A stretch of DNA of 22,631 nucleotides from a virus. Location: positions 1-22,631 of IMG/VR virus record IMGVR_UViG_3300046010_003851. One strand, 5' to 3'. A program made the translations under genes and the position numbers. Shown here in pieces: positions 6,368-13,100 of this stretch. The number at the start of each line of letters is the position of its first letter. Within the stretch, counting starts at the first letter, position 1. The notes under the pieces were generated by a model that saw only the letters and a list, made by a program, of their open reading frames with translations, was not told the origin of the DNA and did no database searches.

Positions 6368-6802
6368 TTATTCCTCCAGCACATCCATTATAAGTTGTTT
6401 ATGATAGCCGGTCTCCAACTTGATGCGAGCGTAATCCCAGCCAGCTGCTTTCATGCGGCGAATCTCTTCTATCTTGATGGCCGATTTTTTCTTGAATGCT
6501 TCAAGTGATCGACGCCGCTTCATGCGCTTCACATAATCAGTCAATGTCGATACCGGAGCCTGGAATATATCAGCGATCATCGGCCATGACATTTTATCTT
6601 CTCGCATCTCCAGAATCAGATCATAACTTTCATCTGACCATTTGATCGAGCTTTCCGATTTCACAACAGCCGCAAATGGTGCGTTGTTTTTGAATGATGG
6701 CACCCAATCGTTTTCAACGAATTTACGGTGTATTTTCCCTTCCTGATCAAAAAACCAGAAATTGCCATCCAGTGCTTGCTTGATTTTTGCTTCTGTCCAC
6801 AT
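6368..6802 (-). CDS. HTH-like DNA-binding protein, unknown
   Basis: A 144-residue protein with GAGGGAACC upstream of its ATG. The N-terminal third (ALDGNFWFFDQEGKIHRKF) looks like a small beta domain. The middle (WSDESYDLILEMREDKMSW, then PMIADIFQAPVSTLTDYVKR) has the shape of a helix-turn-helix. The C-terminal part is Lys/Arg-rich with a second HTH-like segment (AAGWDYARIKLETGYHKQL). Two HTH-like repeats suggest DNA binding, perhaps as a regulator or replication accessory, but no family is recognised. Codon use is more A/T-rich than in the flanking genes. A hairpin with a T-run lies just upstream, so its expression may be partly separated from the DUF669 gene. Confidence 0.75.
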   Translation of the reverse strand: MWTEAKIKQALDGNFWFFDQEGKIHRKFVENDWVPSFKNNAPFAAVVKSESSIKWSDESYDLILEMREDKMSWPMIADIFQAPVSTLTDYVKRMKRRRSLEAFKKKSAIKIEEIRRMKAAGWDYARIKLETGYHKQLIMDVLEE

Positions 6803-6815
6803 GGTTCCCTCGTTG

Positions 6816-6845
6816 AAAAATAAGGGGCGAGCCTAAACCCGCCCC
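6816..6845 (-). terminator. Intrinsic terminator or attenuator within the early operon
   Basis: Read on the minus strand, GGGGCG and CGCCCC (6840-6845 and 6824-6829) form a 6-bp G+C stem around a 10-base loop, followed by TTATTTTT (6823-6816). It sits in the 53-base gap between the DUF669 gene and the HTH-like gene. With downstream genes lacking an obvious promoter, it is more likely a partial terminator that lowers expression of the distal operon. Confidence 0.5.
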
Positions 6846-6855
6846 CTCGTTTATA

Positions 6856-7305
6856 TTACCGCTTCCAAGGTGGGACTGTTGCGCTTGCTTGCGGTGGCGC
6901 GGCTGCGGCTGCACTTTCGCAGGGTTCATATCCGCTTACCCTGTTCTGTGCTCCGTATTGTTCGGTGTTCTCGACCTTCACCGTCACCATCAATGGCTTG
7001 TTGTGAAGGTCGCTCGATTCCTGGGGCAGCATCACACCAACCGACCGGCAGATCGCAGAGAGTGTGCGTTCTGCGATCTCCATCGCGGTCTTGCTTGGAT
7101 TGTTGATGTTGAGCTGGTCAAACACCATAGCCCCCTGATGCGGCCCCTCGATCACCTGCAGCGTCAGTTTCAGCATCGAGCCGGTCATGGCCTTGTTAGG
7201 TTTCTCCTCGCTTGCAGTGATGACTGCCTTATACTTGCCCGCGGGGAGCGTTGTACGTGGTGCTGACGGCTCGATAGCAGCAGCGTTAAATCCAGAAAGT
7301 TTCAT
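6856..7305 (-). CDS. DUF669 family protein, probable ssDNA-binding partner
   Basis: A 149-residue protein starting MKLSGFNAAAIEP with AGGAGA upstream. The core LPAGKYKAVITASEEKP, then SMLKLTLQVIEGPHQGAMVFDQLNINNP and ISAICRSVGV-like text, is the DUF669 pattern. It ends in an Ala/Pro-rich tail (AAAAAPPQASATVPPWKR), like the disordered C-terminal tails of OB-fold single-strand binding proteins. DUF669 genes regularly lie next to Sak4-type ATPases in phages, as here, and are thought to assist recombination, possibly by binding single-stranded DNA. A 27-residue longer start exists but would overlap the ATPase gene, so MKLSG is preferred. Confidence 0.82.
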   Translation of the reverse strand: MKLSGFNAAAIEPSAPRTTLPAGKYKAVITASEEKPNKAMTGSMLKLTLQVIEGPHQGAMVFDQLNINNPSKTAMEIAERTLSAICRSVGVMLPQESSDLHNKPLMVTVKVENTEQYGAQNRVSGYEPCESAAAAAPPQASATVPPWKR

Positions 7306-7321
7306 GTCAGTTCTCCTGTTG

Positions 7322-8077
7322 TTATTTGGAAACGAATGCTTCGAACGGGTTGCCACCGTCGAAGGTAAATGCAATGGGTTTGTCAATGCCGAAGCGGTTT
7401 TTTGTGACGGATGCAGCTTGCGGGTGACAGATTATCTCCCGCTCGCCGGTCGAGATCGCACGTTTCTTGTCGCCCGTCCCGCTGGTGTAGGTTTTAAGCC
7501 TGATCAGGCCGACCAGATCGCAATTGTCGGTATAGTGAGGAATCGACCGCTTGTGCATGCGAATCGTATACCGTGCATAGGGATCATAGTCTGGCAAGTC
7601 CAAGGTCTCCGTATCGGCGTGACCGATGAAGACGATGTTCATGCCTTTGTCATAGGCCAAGGCACCCGCCCATTCACGGATCAATCGGTGACGTTCGGCA
7701 GCGGTATTGTATCCCGCCCCGTAGCCACCACCGGCTTGATTGATGCTCTTTGCCTTTGCATCAGCGGCGACGATCTCGGATTCGATCATCGTCGCAAGTT
7801 GTGTGATGGAATCAACCACGAGCGTCTTGAAGTCGTGCTTCTGAGTTGCCAGCGCCTCGATGGCTTCAAGCACGTCTTGGCTCTTCGTCGCCAGAGGAAA
7901 CAACGATACATCGTCATTGCCAACCAAGCTGGTCGTGCCGTCCTCCGTGCGGATGAACACCGGCTTCGGCATCATTGCAGCCAGCGTGGTTTTGCCCATG
8001 CCGCCTTCGCCGAACAGCGTCATGATGACAGGCCGCTGGCCTTGTGGCTTGGACAAATTCTTCAGATCAATCGCCAT
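7322..8077 (-). CDS. Sak4-like RecA-fold ATPase (AAA_24)
   Basis: A 251-residue P-loop ATPase. Walker A is GEGGMGKTT at residues 23-31, preceded by a PVIMTLF strand. FKTLVVDSITQL supplies Walker B and the Ser/Thr sensor, and NIVFIGHADTE is a further conserved strand. This is the AAA_24 layout of phage Sak4-type recombinases, which promote single-strand annealing with help from a single-strand binding protein. The adjacent DUF669 gene, 16 bases downstream, and the Cas4-like nuclease fit that role. Its ATG lies within the end of the preceding gene (11-base overlap), so the two are translationally coupled. Confidence 0.87.
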   Translation of the reverse strand: MAIDLKNLSKPQGQRPVIMTLFGEGGMGKTTLAAMMPKPVFIRTEDGTTSLVGNDDVSLFPLATKSQDVLEAIEALATQKHDFKTLVVDSITQLATMIESEIVAADAKAKSINQAGGGYGAGYNTAAERHRLIREWAGALAYDKGMNIVFIGHADTETLDLPDYDPYARYTIRMHKRSIPHYTDNCDLVGLIRLKTYTSGTGDKKRAISTGEREIICHPQAASVTKNRFGIDKPIAFTFDGGNPFEAFVSK

Positions 8078-8252
8078 CTACTTCCTCCATCGTTATGCGT
8101 GACATTTTAAGTTCGCGCATTGCCGAGCGAACATTTTCTTTTGCCAATCGCAAATAAATGTTGCGATTGTTTCGATCCTTGCTTGCCGCCGCGAGATTAT
8201 CGCGAGCGTAAGTTAGGCTATCCATCGCTGCCTGCAGCGATACGCTGTTCAT
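8067..8252 (-). CDS. Small helical early protein
   Basis: A 61-residue protein (MNSVSLQAAMDSLTYARDNL...), rich in Ala, Arg and Asn and probably all-helical, ending SRITMEEVDGD. Its ATG overlaps the stop of the preceding gene (ATGA at 8249-8252), and its end overlaps the ATPase start. Double coupling and good protein-like composition support it as real. No domain is recognised. It may be an accessory factor of the recombination ATPase, judging from position alone. Confidence 0.7.
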   Translation of the reverse strand: MNSVSLQAAMDSLTYARDNLAAASKDRNNRNIYLRLAKENVRSAMRELKMSRITMEEVDGD

Positions 8253-8647
8253 GCTTCGGTCTCCCGCTGCGTGACCTCGACGCTTATCTTCCCCGGCTTC
8301 ACAATAAATGCCGGGGCGATCATCGCCCAGAGATCAGGCCGCTCCCTTGCGAGCCACTTGCAGCCCGATGGATCAGCTTCGGTGATGATCTTGATCGGCC
8401 AGAACTCCTGACCGATGCTAGTCTTGACGCCATCCCACTTCGTCACGTCGAGCTTCCGATAAATCGGCTGCGTGAGCGTGACTTTGTAGTGATCCAGTTT
8501 GTGAGTTAGCGACCCTTCTGATTTGACTTCGAGGGCTTGGGTCAGCTGCTCCTCTATCTGGTGACGGGCCTTGATAGCTTCCGCCTCGCGGCGTTTGGCT
8601 TCTAACCACCCTCCGCATAGGGCTTCGACGTTACTGTTGATGTGCAT
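8249..8647 (-). CDS. Conserved early phage protein, unknown function
   Basis: A 132-residue protein, first gene of the leftward operon, with an excellent ribosome site (AAGGAGGTG) before the ATG at 8645-8647. The N-terminal 45 residues form a charged helix or coiled coil (LEAKRREAEAIKARHQIEEQL). A beta-rich part follows with VTLTQPIYRKLDVTKWDGV and a C-terminal strand pair (PAFIVKPGKISVEVTQ). This layout is known to me from small conserved early proteins of many temperate phages, but no function can be assigned. Its first place after the control region suggests immediate-early expression, probably under the repressor-like boxes at 8682-8722. Confidence 0.75.
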   Translation of the reverse strand: MHINSNVEALCGGWLEAKRREAEAIKARHQIEEQLTQALEVKSEGSLTHKLDHYKVTLTQPIYRKLDVTKWDGVKTSIGQEFWPIKIITEADPSGCKWLARERPDLWAMIAPAFIVKPGKISVEVTQRETEA

Positions 8648-8681
8648 CTCGCACCTCCTTCTCTTTCTCAACACGGTGAGC

Positions 8682-8722
8682 TATTGCAAAAAAATGAAAC
8701 ATTTGCAATAAGAAAATTGCAA
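8682..8722. promoter_or_regulatory. Divergent control region with three TTGCAA boxes
   Basis: The 111-base gap between the leftward and rightward early genes holds TTGCAA at 8684-8689, 8703-8708 and 8717-8722. The first two form a perfect 9-bp inverted repeat (TATTGCAAA at 8682-8690, TTTGCAATA at 8702-8710) with an 11-base spacer. The layout is that of an operator cluster between divergent promoters. The likely binder is the small HTH protein encoded just to the right. Clear sigma-70 promoter elements could not be picked out with confidence. Confidence 0.55.
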
Positions 8723-8758
8723 TCTATCCCCAGACAGCCACAAGAAAGGGCTTTCACC

Positions 8759-8950
8759 ATGCTAACAATCGAGGAAATCGTTAATAAAATCAAAGACAAG
8801 CCGACAAGTGACATCGCCAGGGATACCGGTCTGTCCTACAACACTATCAAGAATCTGAAGTCCGGCCAGCGTGGTGCATATTCTGGCACCATCGACCGTC
8901 TATCGAAATATCTGCGTGGAGAGCCGCTGGACAACGAAAAGGCGATCTGA
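8759..8950 (+). CDS. Cro/CI-like HTH regulator
   Basis: A 63-residue protein from the ATG at 8759-8761, with AAGAAAGGG upstream. It is almost entirely one helix-turn-helix: MLTIEEIVNKIKD, then TSDIARDTGLSYNTIKNLKSG as the HTH, then TIDRLSKYLRGE. This is a minimal Cro-type DNA-binding protein. A longer frame starting at 8642 would cross the control boxes and is rejected. It lies next to three TTGCAA boxes that it may bind, and just before the primase-helicase gene. No larger CI-type repressor with a dimerisation or cleavage domain is present in the window, so lysogeny cannot be concluded. Confidence 0.8.
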   Translation: MLTIEEIVNKIKDKPTSDIARDTGLSYNTIKNLKSGQRGAYSGTIDRLSKYLRGEPLDNEKAI

Positions 8951-8964
8951 AGAAGGGGAATCAC

Positions 8965-11277
8965 GTGGATATTCTTGCGAGCGTTAAACACTACACGGAA
9001 CTCGGCTGGGCTTTGGTGACGATCCCAGCCGGTTCCAAGGCTCCTACGAATTATAACTGGCAACAGCCGGAACGGGCATTGCGTCAGCCCGACGATGCCG
9101 TGCGCTATTACAAGGCGAACCCTACGCACAATGTCGGCCTTCTTCATTCCGCTTCCGGCACCTGTGCCATCGACATCGACCATCTTGAGTGGAGCCGAGT
9201 TGCCTTCACTGCACTAGGTCTCGATCTAGATGCCATCCTTGCCAAAGCCCCGCGAATCGTAGGTCGCCCCGGTCGAGGCAAGGCTATTTTCCGCGCCCAT
9301 CGCGATGATCTCAAGACGCATAAGATCGCGTGGCCGAACCCAGATGGCAAAGGCTCATCGGTGGTCTTCGAGTTTCGTGGCGGTCCAGTACAGGACGTTC
9401 TGCCGCCATCGCTTCATCCCGATACCATGCAATCCTACTACTGGGACGGCCCGTCCTACGTTGATCTGCCCATGCTGCCGGAGCCGTTGCAAATAATCTG
9501 GGACCAATGGGACCGGTTCCGGGGGCAATTCCTCGATGCTTGCCCGTGGAAACCCAAGCCCCAGCTCCAAGCCCCGCTGCGGAAACGTGTTCAATCCGAG
9601 GCCACCAGCGTCATCGATGCCTATAATGCCGCGCACTCGATGGCCCAGCTTTTGCCACAATACGGCTACCGGCAGACCGCCAAGGATCGGTTCCTGAGTC
9701 CGAATTCCAAATCAGGCATCGCTGGCGTGATCCTGTTCGAGGATGGCACGGCTTACAGCCACCACGGTTCCGATCCCTTCGATTCGGCCCATAGCTTCGA
9801 TTGCTTCGATCTCTACACCCACTGCGAGCACGCCGGAAACGTGCGCGATGCGGTCAAGGCTGCGGCAGCATATCTGAACCTCAACACCGATCCGGCCTAT
9901 TCCTATGGCCCCCAGGATGCCGAGCATATCGCCCACGGGGCAACTGTCGCGAATAACATCATCCCCAGCCGCCGCGTGGCCCCACCAGACAACCCGCTGG
10001 CCGCTATTCCCGAACATCTGCTCTCGATCCCCGGCATTCTACAGGATGTGGTGAACTATTACGAAACCACTGCCATCAAGACGCAACCGCAGTTCGCAGT
10101 CCAGACCGCCATCGCGCTCGGCTCTGTTGCAATGGGGCGGCGCTGGACTACTTCCCAACGCAACTTCACCAGCCTGTACCTCCTCAACATCGGTGAAACC
10201 GGCTGCGGCAAGGAACACGCGAAGACGGTGATCGAGGCCATGCTCGATGCGGCCAATCTTGGCAACCTGATCGGCCCGTCAGGCTATACCAGCGCCAGCG
10301 GTGTCTTCTCGGCGCTTCTGTCTCGGCCAACGCACGTTGCCGTGATCGATGAACTTGGCCGCGCATTGAAGTCTGCCGCCAATCGAAACATGCAACACAA
10401 GGCCGATTCCTTGACTGCGATTATGGAGGCATTCGGCCGGCAAGACGGCGCTCTGAGGCCGCAGGGTTACGCCACGCTGGGTCTGACCAAGGAACAGCAG
10501 GAATCCTTCGAGAAGGTCATTCGCCGCCCATCCCTGACGCTACTGGGCATGTCCACGCCATCCGAATTCTACGGGGCGATCTCCGGGGGCGATGTGGCTA
10601 GCGGTCTACTTAACCGCTTCCTGATCGTGAAGTCGGAGATCGGCGCACAGATGAGCCAGGAACGGCGCATGGTAGGAATCAGCGACCGCATCAAGGATTG
10701 GCTCCGTGAAGCAGCAACGGCCTATTCCAGTGAGGGGAACCTGTCAGGCACCGACAGCGCCGATCTGCCGCCGAATCCGGTGGTGGTGCAGTTCACCCGC
10801 GAAGCCCTAGACCTGTTACGGGATTACGAGGCCGAGCTGCTGGCCGCAATCAAGGCAGAGAACGAATCCGGCCTTGAGGCGATGCACAACCGCTCGCGCG
10901 AAATTGCAATGCGGATCAGCCTGATTGTCGCCCGATCTATGGGACAGACCGAAATCGGCCCGGACCCGATGCGCTGGGCTATCGACTATGTGCGGTTCTA
11001 CTCTGGCCGCACGATAGACATGTTCAAGGAGAACATGGCCGAGAGCGACCACCAGGCAGCGGTGAAGGCGTGCTTTGCCAAAATCCAGAAGGCGGGTCTG
11101 AAGGGCGTCACCGAGGCAGAGCTGGAGAAGCGGGTGAGGAAGTTCGCCGCCTTGGAGCCGATCCGTCAGAAGGCAGTCATGGAGAAGCTGGCCTCGAACT
11201 ACGGATGCGAGTGCCGTAACGTCAACGAAGGCAAGCGGGGCAGACCTCGCATGGCGTGGTTTGTTCCGGCTGCGTAA
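8965..11277 (+). CDS. Primase-polymerase / DUF3987 helicase fusion
   Basis: A 770-residue replication protein starting at GTG 8965 with AGAAGGGG upstream, 14 bases after the regulator. The N-terminal bifunctional prim-pol domain (about 1-170) shows GWALVTIPAGSKAP (14-27), NVGLL, the catalytic acid pair D70-I-D72 followed by H73, and FRGGPVQDVLPPSLHPD (137-153). A linker of about 200 residues follows. The C-terminal DUF3987 helicase-like ATPase has Walker A GETGCGKE (410-417) and Walker B VAVIDE (458-463). Such fusions prime and unwind DNA at the phage origin. The last 100 residues are Lys/Arg-rich and may bind DNA. The long non-coding region directly downstream is a reasonable place for its origin. 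Confidence 0.9.
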   Translation: MDILASVKHYTELGWALVTIPAGSKAPTNYNWQQPERALRQPDDAVRYYKANPTHNVGLLHSASGTCAIDIDHLEWSRVAFTALGLDLDAILAKAPRIVGRPGRGKAIFRAHRDDLKTHKIAWPNPDGKGSSVVFEFRGGPVQDVLPPSLHPDTMQSYYWDGPSYVDLPMLPEPLQIIWDQWDRFRGQFLDACPWKPKPQLQAPLRKRVQSEATSVIDAYNAAHSMAQLLPQYGYRQTAKDRFLSPNSKSGIAGVILFEDGTAYSHHGSDPFDSAHSFDCFDLYTHCEHAGNVRDAVKAAAAYLNLNTDPAYSYGPQDAEHIAHGATVANNIIPSRRVAPPDNPLAAIPEHLLSIPGILQDVVNYYETTAIKTQPQFAVQTAIALGSVAMGRRWTTSQRNFTSLYLLNIGETGCGKEHAKTVIEAMLDAANLGNLIGPSGYTSASGVFSALLSRPTHVAVIDELGRALKSAANRNMQHKADSLTAIMEAFGRQDGALRPQGYATLGLTKEQQESFEKVIRRPSLTLLGMSTPSEFYGAISGGDVASGLLNRFLIVKSEIGAQMSQERRMVGISDRIKDWLREAATAYSSEGNLSGTDSADLPPNPVVVQFTREALDLLRDYEAELLAAIKAENESGLEAMHNRSREIAMRISLIVARSMGQTEIGPDPMRWAIDYVRFYSGRTIDMFKENMAESDHQAAVKACFAKIQKAGLKGVTEAELEKRVRKFAALEPIRQKAVMEKLASNYGCECRNVNEGKRGRPRMAWFVPAA

Positions 11278-11357
11278 CGATTGCGCCGGAGTATTGACCT
11301 AGCGTCAACTAACCAAGCCTTTACCCATAACATTACCCTACGTAACCTAGACCCGTT

Positions 11358-11382
11358 TAGAAGGCCGTAGAATGGCCTTCTA
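11358..11382 (+). terminator. Hairpin after the primase gene
   Basis: TAGAAGGCC (11358-11366) and GGCCTTCTA (11374-11382) form a perfect 9-bp stem with a 7-base loop, 80 bases after the primase-helicase stop. No T-run follows, so this would be a weak or factor-dependent terminator, or an mRNA 3'-end stabiliser. A DNA-level role in replication is also possible. Confidence 0.4.
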
Positions 11383-11556
11383 GGCTAAGGGCCATCTCTA
11401 TGCCTGACACTTAGACTTTGCCGCTGGCGGTGCGCCTGGCTTGATCCTTGGCCGGTGCTAAGGGGCAATCAGGCCATCCTAATGCGGTAGACCTATTATC
11501 GGCAGCATTTAATCAACGCCGCTTGTCCCCGAATTGAAGTCGAAGAAACCCTAGCA

Positions 11557-11568
11557 AACACTAGTGTT
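11557..11568. repeat. 12-bp perfect palindrome
   Basis: AACACTAGTGTT is fully self-complementary. It lies eight bases before the inverted repeat at 11576-11623 and could be a dimeric protein-binding site; a 12-bp palindrome is not expected by chance in so short a stretch, though the significance is modest. Confidence 0.5.
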
Positions 11569-11575
11569 CTTATAA

Positions 11576-11623
11576 AGAGAGAGTAATATTATCTATTATT
11601 ATATATATGACTACACTCTCTCT
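11576..11623. repeat. Inverted repeat flanking an A+T-rich core
   Basis: AGAGAGAGT (11576-11584) and ACTCTCTCT (11615-11623) are exact inverted copies around 30 bases, nearly all A and T in the middle. The arrangement resembles an easily melted DNA unwinding element bracketed by purine/pyrimidine arms. It may also form a long hairpin in RNA. Assignment to an origin is inference. Confidence 0.5.
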
Positions 11624-11801
11624 CATAGGTCTATGGCACCCCTTCCTTGGGAGACCCCCTCCCAGACCCCCTGAAATCGTACCCATAAATGCCTTAATAG
11701 ACCTTAGAACAGGCTAAATCATTGATAATAAAGGCTAATTTTGCCAAGAAATAAGGTTTTTGGCCTGAATTAAATATGGTTTTAATTCCAAAGGCCGATT
11801 T

Positions 11802-11841
11802 TTGCAGATTCCTGCAACATTCCGCTTGCAACAATCTGCAA
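11802..11841. promoter_or_regulatory. Compound 40-bp palindrome with TGCAA boxes
   Basis: Two nested inverted repeats share one centre: TTGCAGATT (11802-11810) with AATCTGCAA (11833-11841), and TGCAA (11813-11817) with TTGCA (11826-11830). TGCA cores recur at 11803, 11813, 11827 and 11837. The symmetry suggests a site for a tetrameric or two-dimer regulator. It lies about 70 bases upstream of the first accessory gene and shares the TTGCAA core with the control region at 8682-8722. Confidence 0.55.
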
Positions 11842-11911
11842 GATGTATAGGATCAGCTGCATAGAGAGAGGCGCGGCAATCCCGCCAGCGCCCAAAGCCC
11901 CGGAGGGCCAC

Positions 11912-12088
11912 ATGCTTCTCGCTTCCGCTACTACCTACCGCATCCTCGCAGACCGCGCCGATGGCTCGGTTCTGGAATGCTTCACTTGGCGCAAGTCGCC
12001 CGAAGCTGGCATCGAACGCGCTAAGCGCGATGCCATCACATTCGGCCACGCCGATCTCACCAACTTCCGGGCCGAACAGGCCGCCTAA
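11912..12088 (+). CDS. Small accessory protein, unknown
   Basis: A 58-residue protein starting MLLASATTYRILADRADGS at the ATG 11912-11914, with CGGAGGG as ribosome site. An upstream in-frame ATG at 11843 has no ribosome site and abuts the palindrome, so the shorter form is chosen. The sequence (VLECFTWRKSPEAGIERAKRDAITFG) looks like a small alpha/beta protein; no family is recognised. It is the first of five small genes that probably share one transcript ending at the terminator at 13065. Confidence 0.65.
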   Translation: MLLASATTYRILADRADGSVLECFTWRKSPEAGIERAKRDAITFGHADLTNFRAEQAA

Positions 12089-12094
12089 CCAACA

Positions 12095-12112
12095 GAGGGG
12101 CTTCGGCCCCTC
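12095..12112 (+). terminator. UUCG-tetraloop hairpin between accessory genes
   Basis: GAGGGGC (12095-12101), loop TTCG, GCCCCTC (12106-12112): a perfect 7-bp G+C-rich stem closed by a very stable UUCG tetraloop. It lies between two accessory genes. With no T-run it is more likely an mRNA stability or attenuation element than a full terminator. Confidence 0.4.
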
Positions 12113-12139
12113 CCACCCATCCCCAAGGAGGAACCCCCA

Positions 12140-12340
12140 ATGACCACCCAACTTAATGACCCCGCCTACCGCACCCACCCCATTACATTCCACGCCAAGA
12201 ATGGCAAGAATAGCTGGGCAGATGGAATCGCCCAATGCCTTATCGCCTCGCGCATCGAGGGCCATCCCCTCTCGCCCTACGGAAAGCTCCTCAACGAGGT
12301 TTGTTTTGAGCGCATCCGCCGCGTCGATAAATGGTCGTGA
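12140..12340 (+). CDS. Small accessory protein, unknown
   Basis: A 66-residue protein (MTTQLNDPAYRTHPITFHAK...) with a strong AAGGAGGAA ribosome site. It contains SWADGIAQCLIASRIEGHPLS and ends with a basic helix (FERIRRVDKWS). Polar and soluble; no motif or family is recognised. The gene is 13 bases from the next gene and looks part of the same transcript. Its ribosome site is the main evidence that it is translated. Confidence 0.65.
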   Translation: MTTQLNDPAYRTHPITFHAKNGKNSWADGIAQCLIASRIEGHPLSPYGKLLNEVCFERIRRVDKWS

Positions 12341-12353
12341 GGGGGAACATCCA

Positions 12354-12584
12354 ATGACCACAACCTTCCAGATCGGCCAGACCTACACCGCACGCTCCGC
12401 TTGCGACCACGAGTGCATCTTTGCTTGGACCGTCATCGCCCGCACGCCTAAGCAGATCACCCTCGAAGACAAGCACGGGCGCGTCTCCAAGCGCGGCATT
12501 TGCACCTACGATGGCGTAGAGGTCTGCTCACCGGATGGCCGCTATTCCATGTCTCCCTCGATCTACGCTAACCGCCCAGCCTAA
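12354..12584 (+). CDS. Conserved small phage/plasmid protein (CDHxCIF motif)
   Basis: A 76-residue protein starting MTTTFQIGQTYTARS at the ATG 12354-12356, with GAGGGGGAA upstream. The order TYTARSACDHECIF, TVIARTPKQITL, RVSKRGICTYDGVE and GRYSMSPSIYA matches a small beta-rich family that is widespread on phages and plasmids but has no proven function. Its beta-strand character and C16/C21 pair could support a compact fold. The frame also opens at 12156, which would overlap the preceding gene and is rejected. It belongs to the accessory cluster between replication and packaging modules. Confidence 0.75.
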   Translation: MTTTFQIGQTYTARSACDHECIFAWTVIARTPKQITLEDKHGRVSKRGICTYDGVEVCSPDGRYSMSPSIYANRPA

Positions 12585-12596
12585 AGGAGCAATCCA

Positions 12597-12911
12597 ATGA
12601 CCGACACAGAATTCATCCGCCTCGTAGCAACGGCTATCGAGACCGCCATTAGCCCCCACGCAGCAGCTCTTGGAGTCTATGCGCTCTGCCGCACTAAGGC
12701 TACCGCCGAGGGAATGAAGCCCGACATCGAGTGCGCCATCAGCGCCCCAGGCGAAGACCGGCACCATGACCAGATCAATTGCTGGTCCGTCTGCTTCGAG
12801 GCTGGCCCATATGACTGGGCCGTCGATGCCAGCCTTAACGCTTTATCAGGGAAGGTTGTGGCAGAACCCTACTACGGATTCGATCTTTCCTTCTACGAGG
12901 TGCGCTCATGA
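12597..12911 (+). CDS. Accessory protein, unknown
   Basis: A 104-residue protein starting MTDTEFIRLVATAIETAIS with AAAGGAGC as ribosome site. The N-terminal 30 residues look helical. A mixed region follows with DIECAISAPGEDRHHDQINCW and a C-terminal part rich in aromatic residues (PYYGFDLSFYEV). No signal, membrane segment or catalytic motif is apparent. Its stop overlaps the next small gene as ATGA, indicating coupling with a membrane mini-protein. Function unknown. Confidence 0.7.
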   Translation: MTDTEFIRLVATAIETAISPHAAALGVYALCRTKATAEGMKPDIECAISAPGEDRHHDQINCWSVCFEAGPYDWAVDASLNALSGKVVAEPYYGFDLSFYEVRS

Positions 12912-13012
12912 TCCGCGATATAGCCTTTCTAGCCTTGCAGCTTGTCAAGGTCGCATTGCTTCTGGCCGCGGTCTACGGCCTCACATATGCCTTCTTGCTC
13001 GTGACGCCATGA
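12908..13012 (+). CDS. 34-residue single-span membrane mini-protein
   Basis: A short ORF whose ATG (12908-12910) overlaps the TGA of the preceding gene. The product begins MIRDIAFLALQLVKVALLL and ends AAVYGLTYAFLLVTP: a charged start, then an almost wholly hydrophobic stretch long enough for one membrane span. It could be a small membrane effector or a regulator of a host membrane protein. It lacks the charged tail of a typical holin. It is the last gene before the intrinsic terminator at 13065. Evidence is the coupling and composition only. Confidence 0.5.
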   Translation: MIRDIAFLALQLVKVALLLAAVYGLTYAFLLVTP

Positions 13013-13064
13013 TGTGTTAGCCTTCTCGCGTGGTTCTCCCGTTTTCCTCCCTGCCACGCAACTT

Positions 13065-13093
13065 AAGCCCTGCCCTTGTGGCGGGGCTTTTTT
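13065..13093 (+). terminator. Strong intrinsic terminator of the accessory operon
   Basis: AAGCCCTGCC (13065-13074), a 5-base loop, and GGCGGGGCTT (13080-13089) give a 10-bp stem with one G-T pair, followed by a T-run to 13093. A classic rho-independent terminator. It separates the early/accessory genes from the late operon. Confidence 0.9.
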
Positions 13094-13100
13094 GTTGTTA

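Larger units (their letters stand above)
11278..11911. other. 634-bp non-coding region, candidate origin or control region
   Basis: No convincing gene is seen on either strand between the primase-helicase stop and the first accessory gene. The stretch holds a 9-bp stem hairpin (11358-11382), a 12-bp perfect palindrome (11557-11568), a 9-bp inverted repeat around a very A+T-rich loop (11576-11623), an A+T-rich tract to about 11790 and a compound 40-bp palindrome (11802-11841). A+T-rich, palindrome-rich DNA beside a replication gene is typical of phage origins, but no iterons or known origin motif are recognised. Promoters for the accessory genes must also lie here. Confidence 0.5.

Noticed and set aside
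7187-8110. A 307-codon plus-strand ORF opposite the Sak4-like ATPase.
   Set aside because: The minus strand holds a complete Walker A/B ATPase and coupled neighbours; the plus frame has no ribosome site and no family features.
11557-11841. Possible phage attachment site (attP) in the palindromic region.
   Set aside because: No integrase or excisionase gene is visible in the window and no core sequence can be compared with a host; an origin or operator role is preferred.
11278-11911. tRNA or CRISPR-like array in the gene-free region.
   Set aside because: No cloverleaf-forming stretch with T-loop consensus and no regularly spaced direct repeats were found by eye.
11735-12361. A 208-codon minus-strand ORF across the accessory genes.
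   Set aside because: Three plus-strand genes with strong ribosome sites cover the same bases, the minus frame has no ribosome site of note, and its product is Gly/Ala-rich without recognisable motifs. It looks like an antisense shadow.
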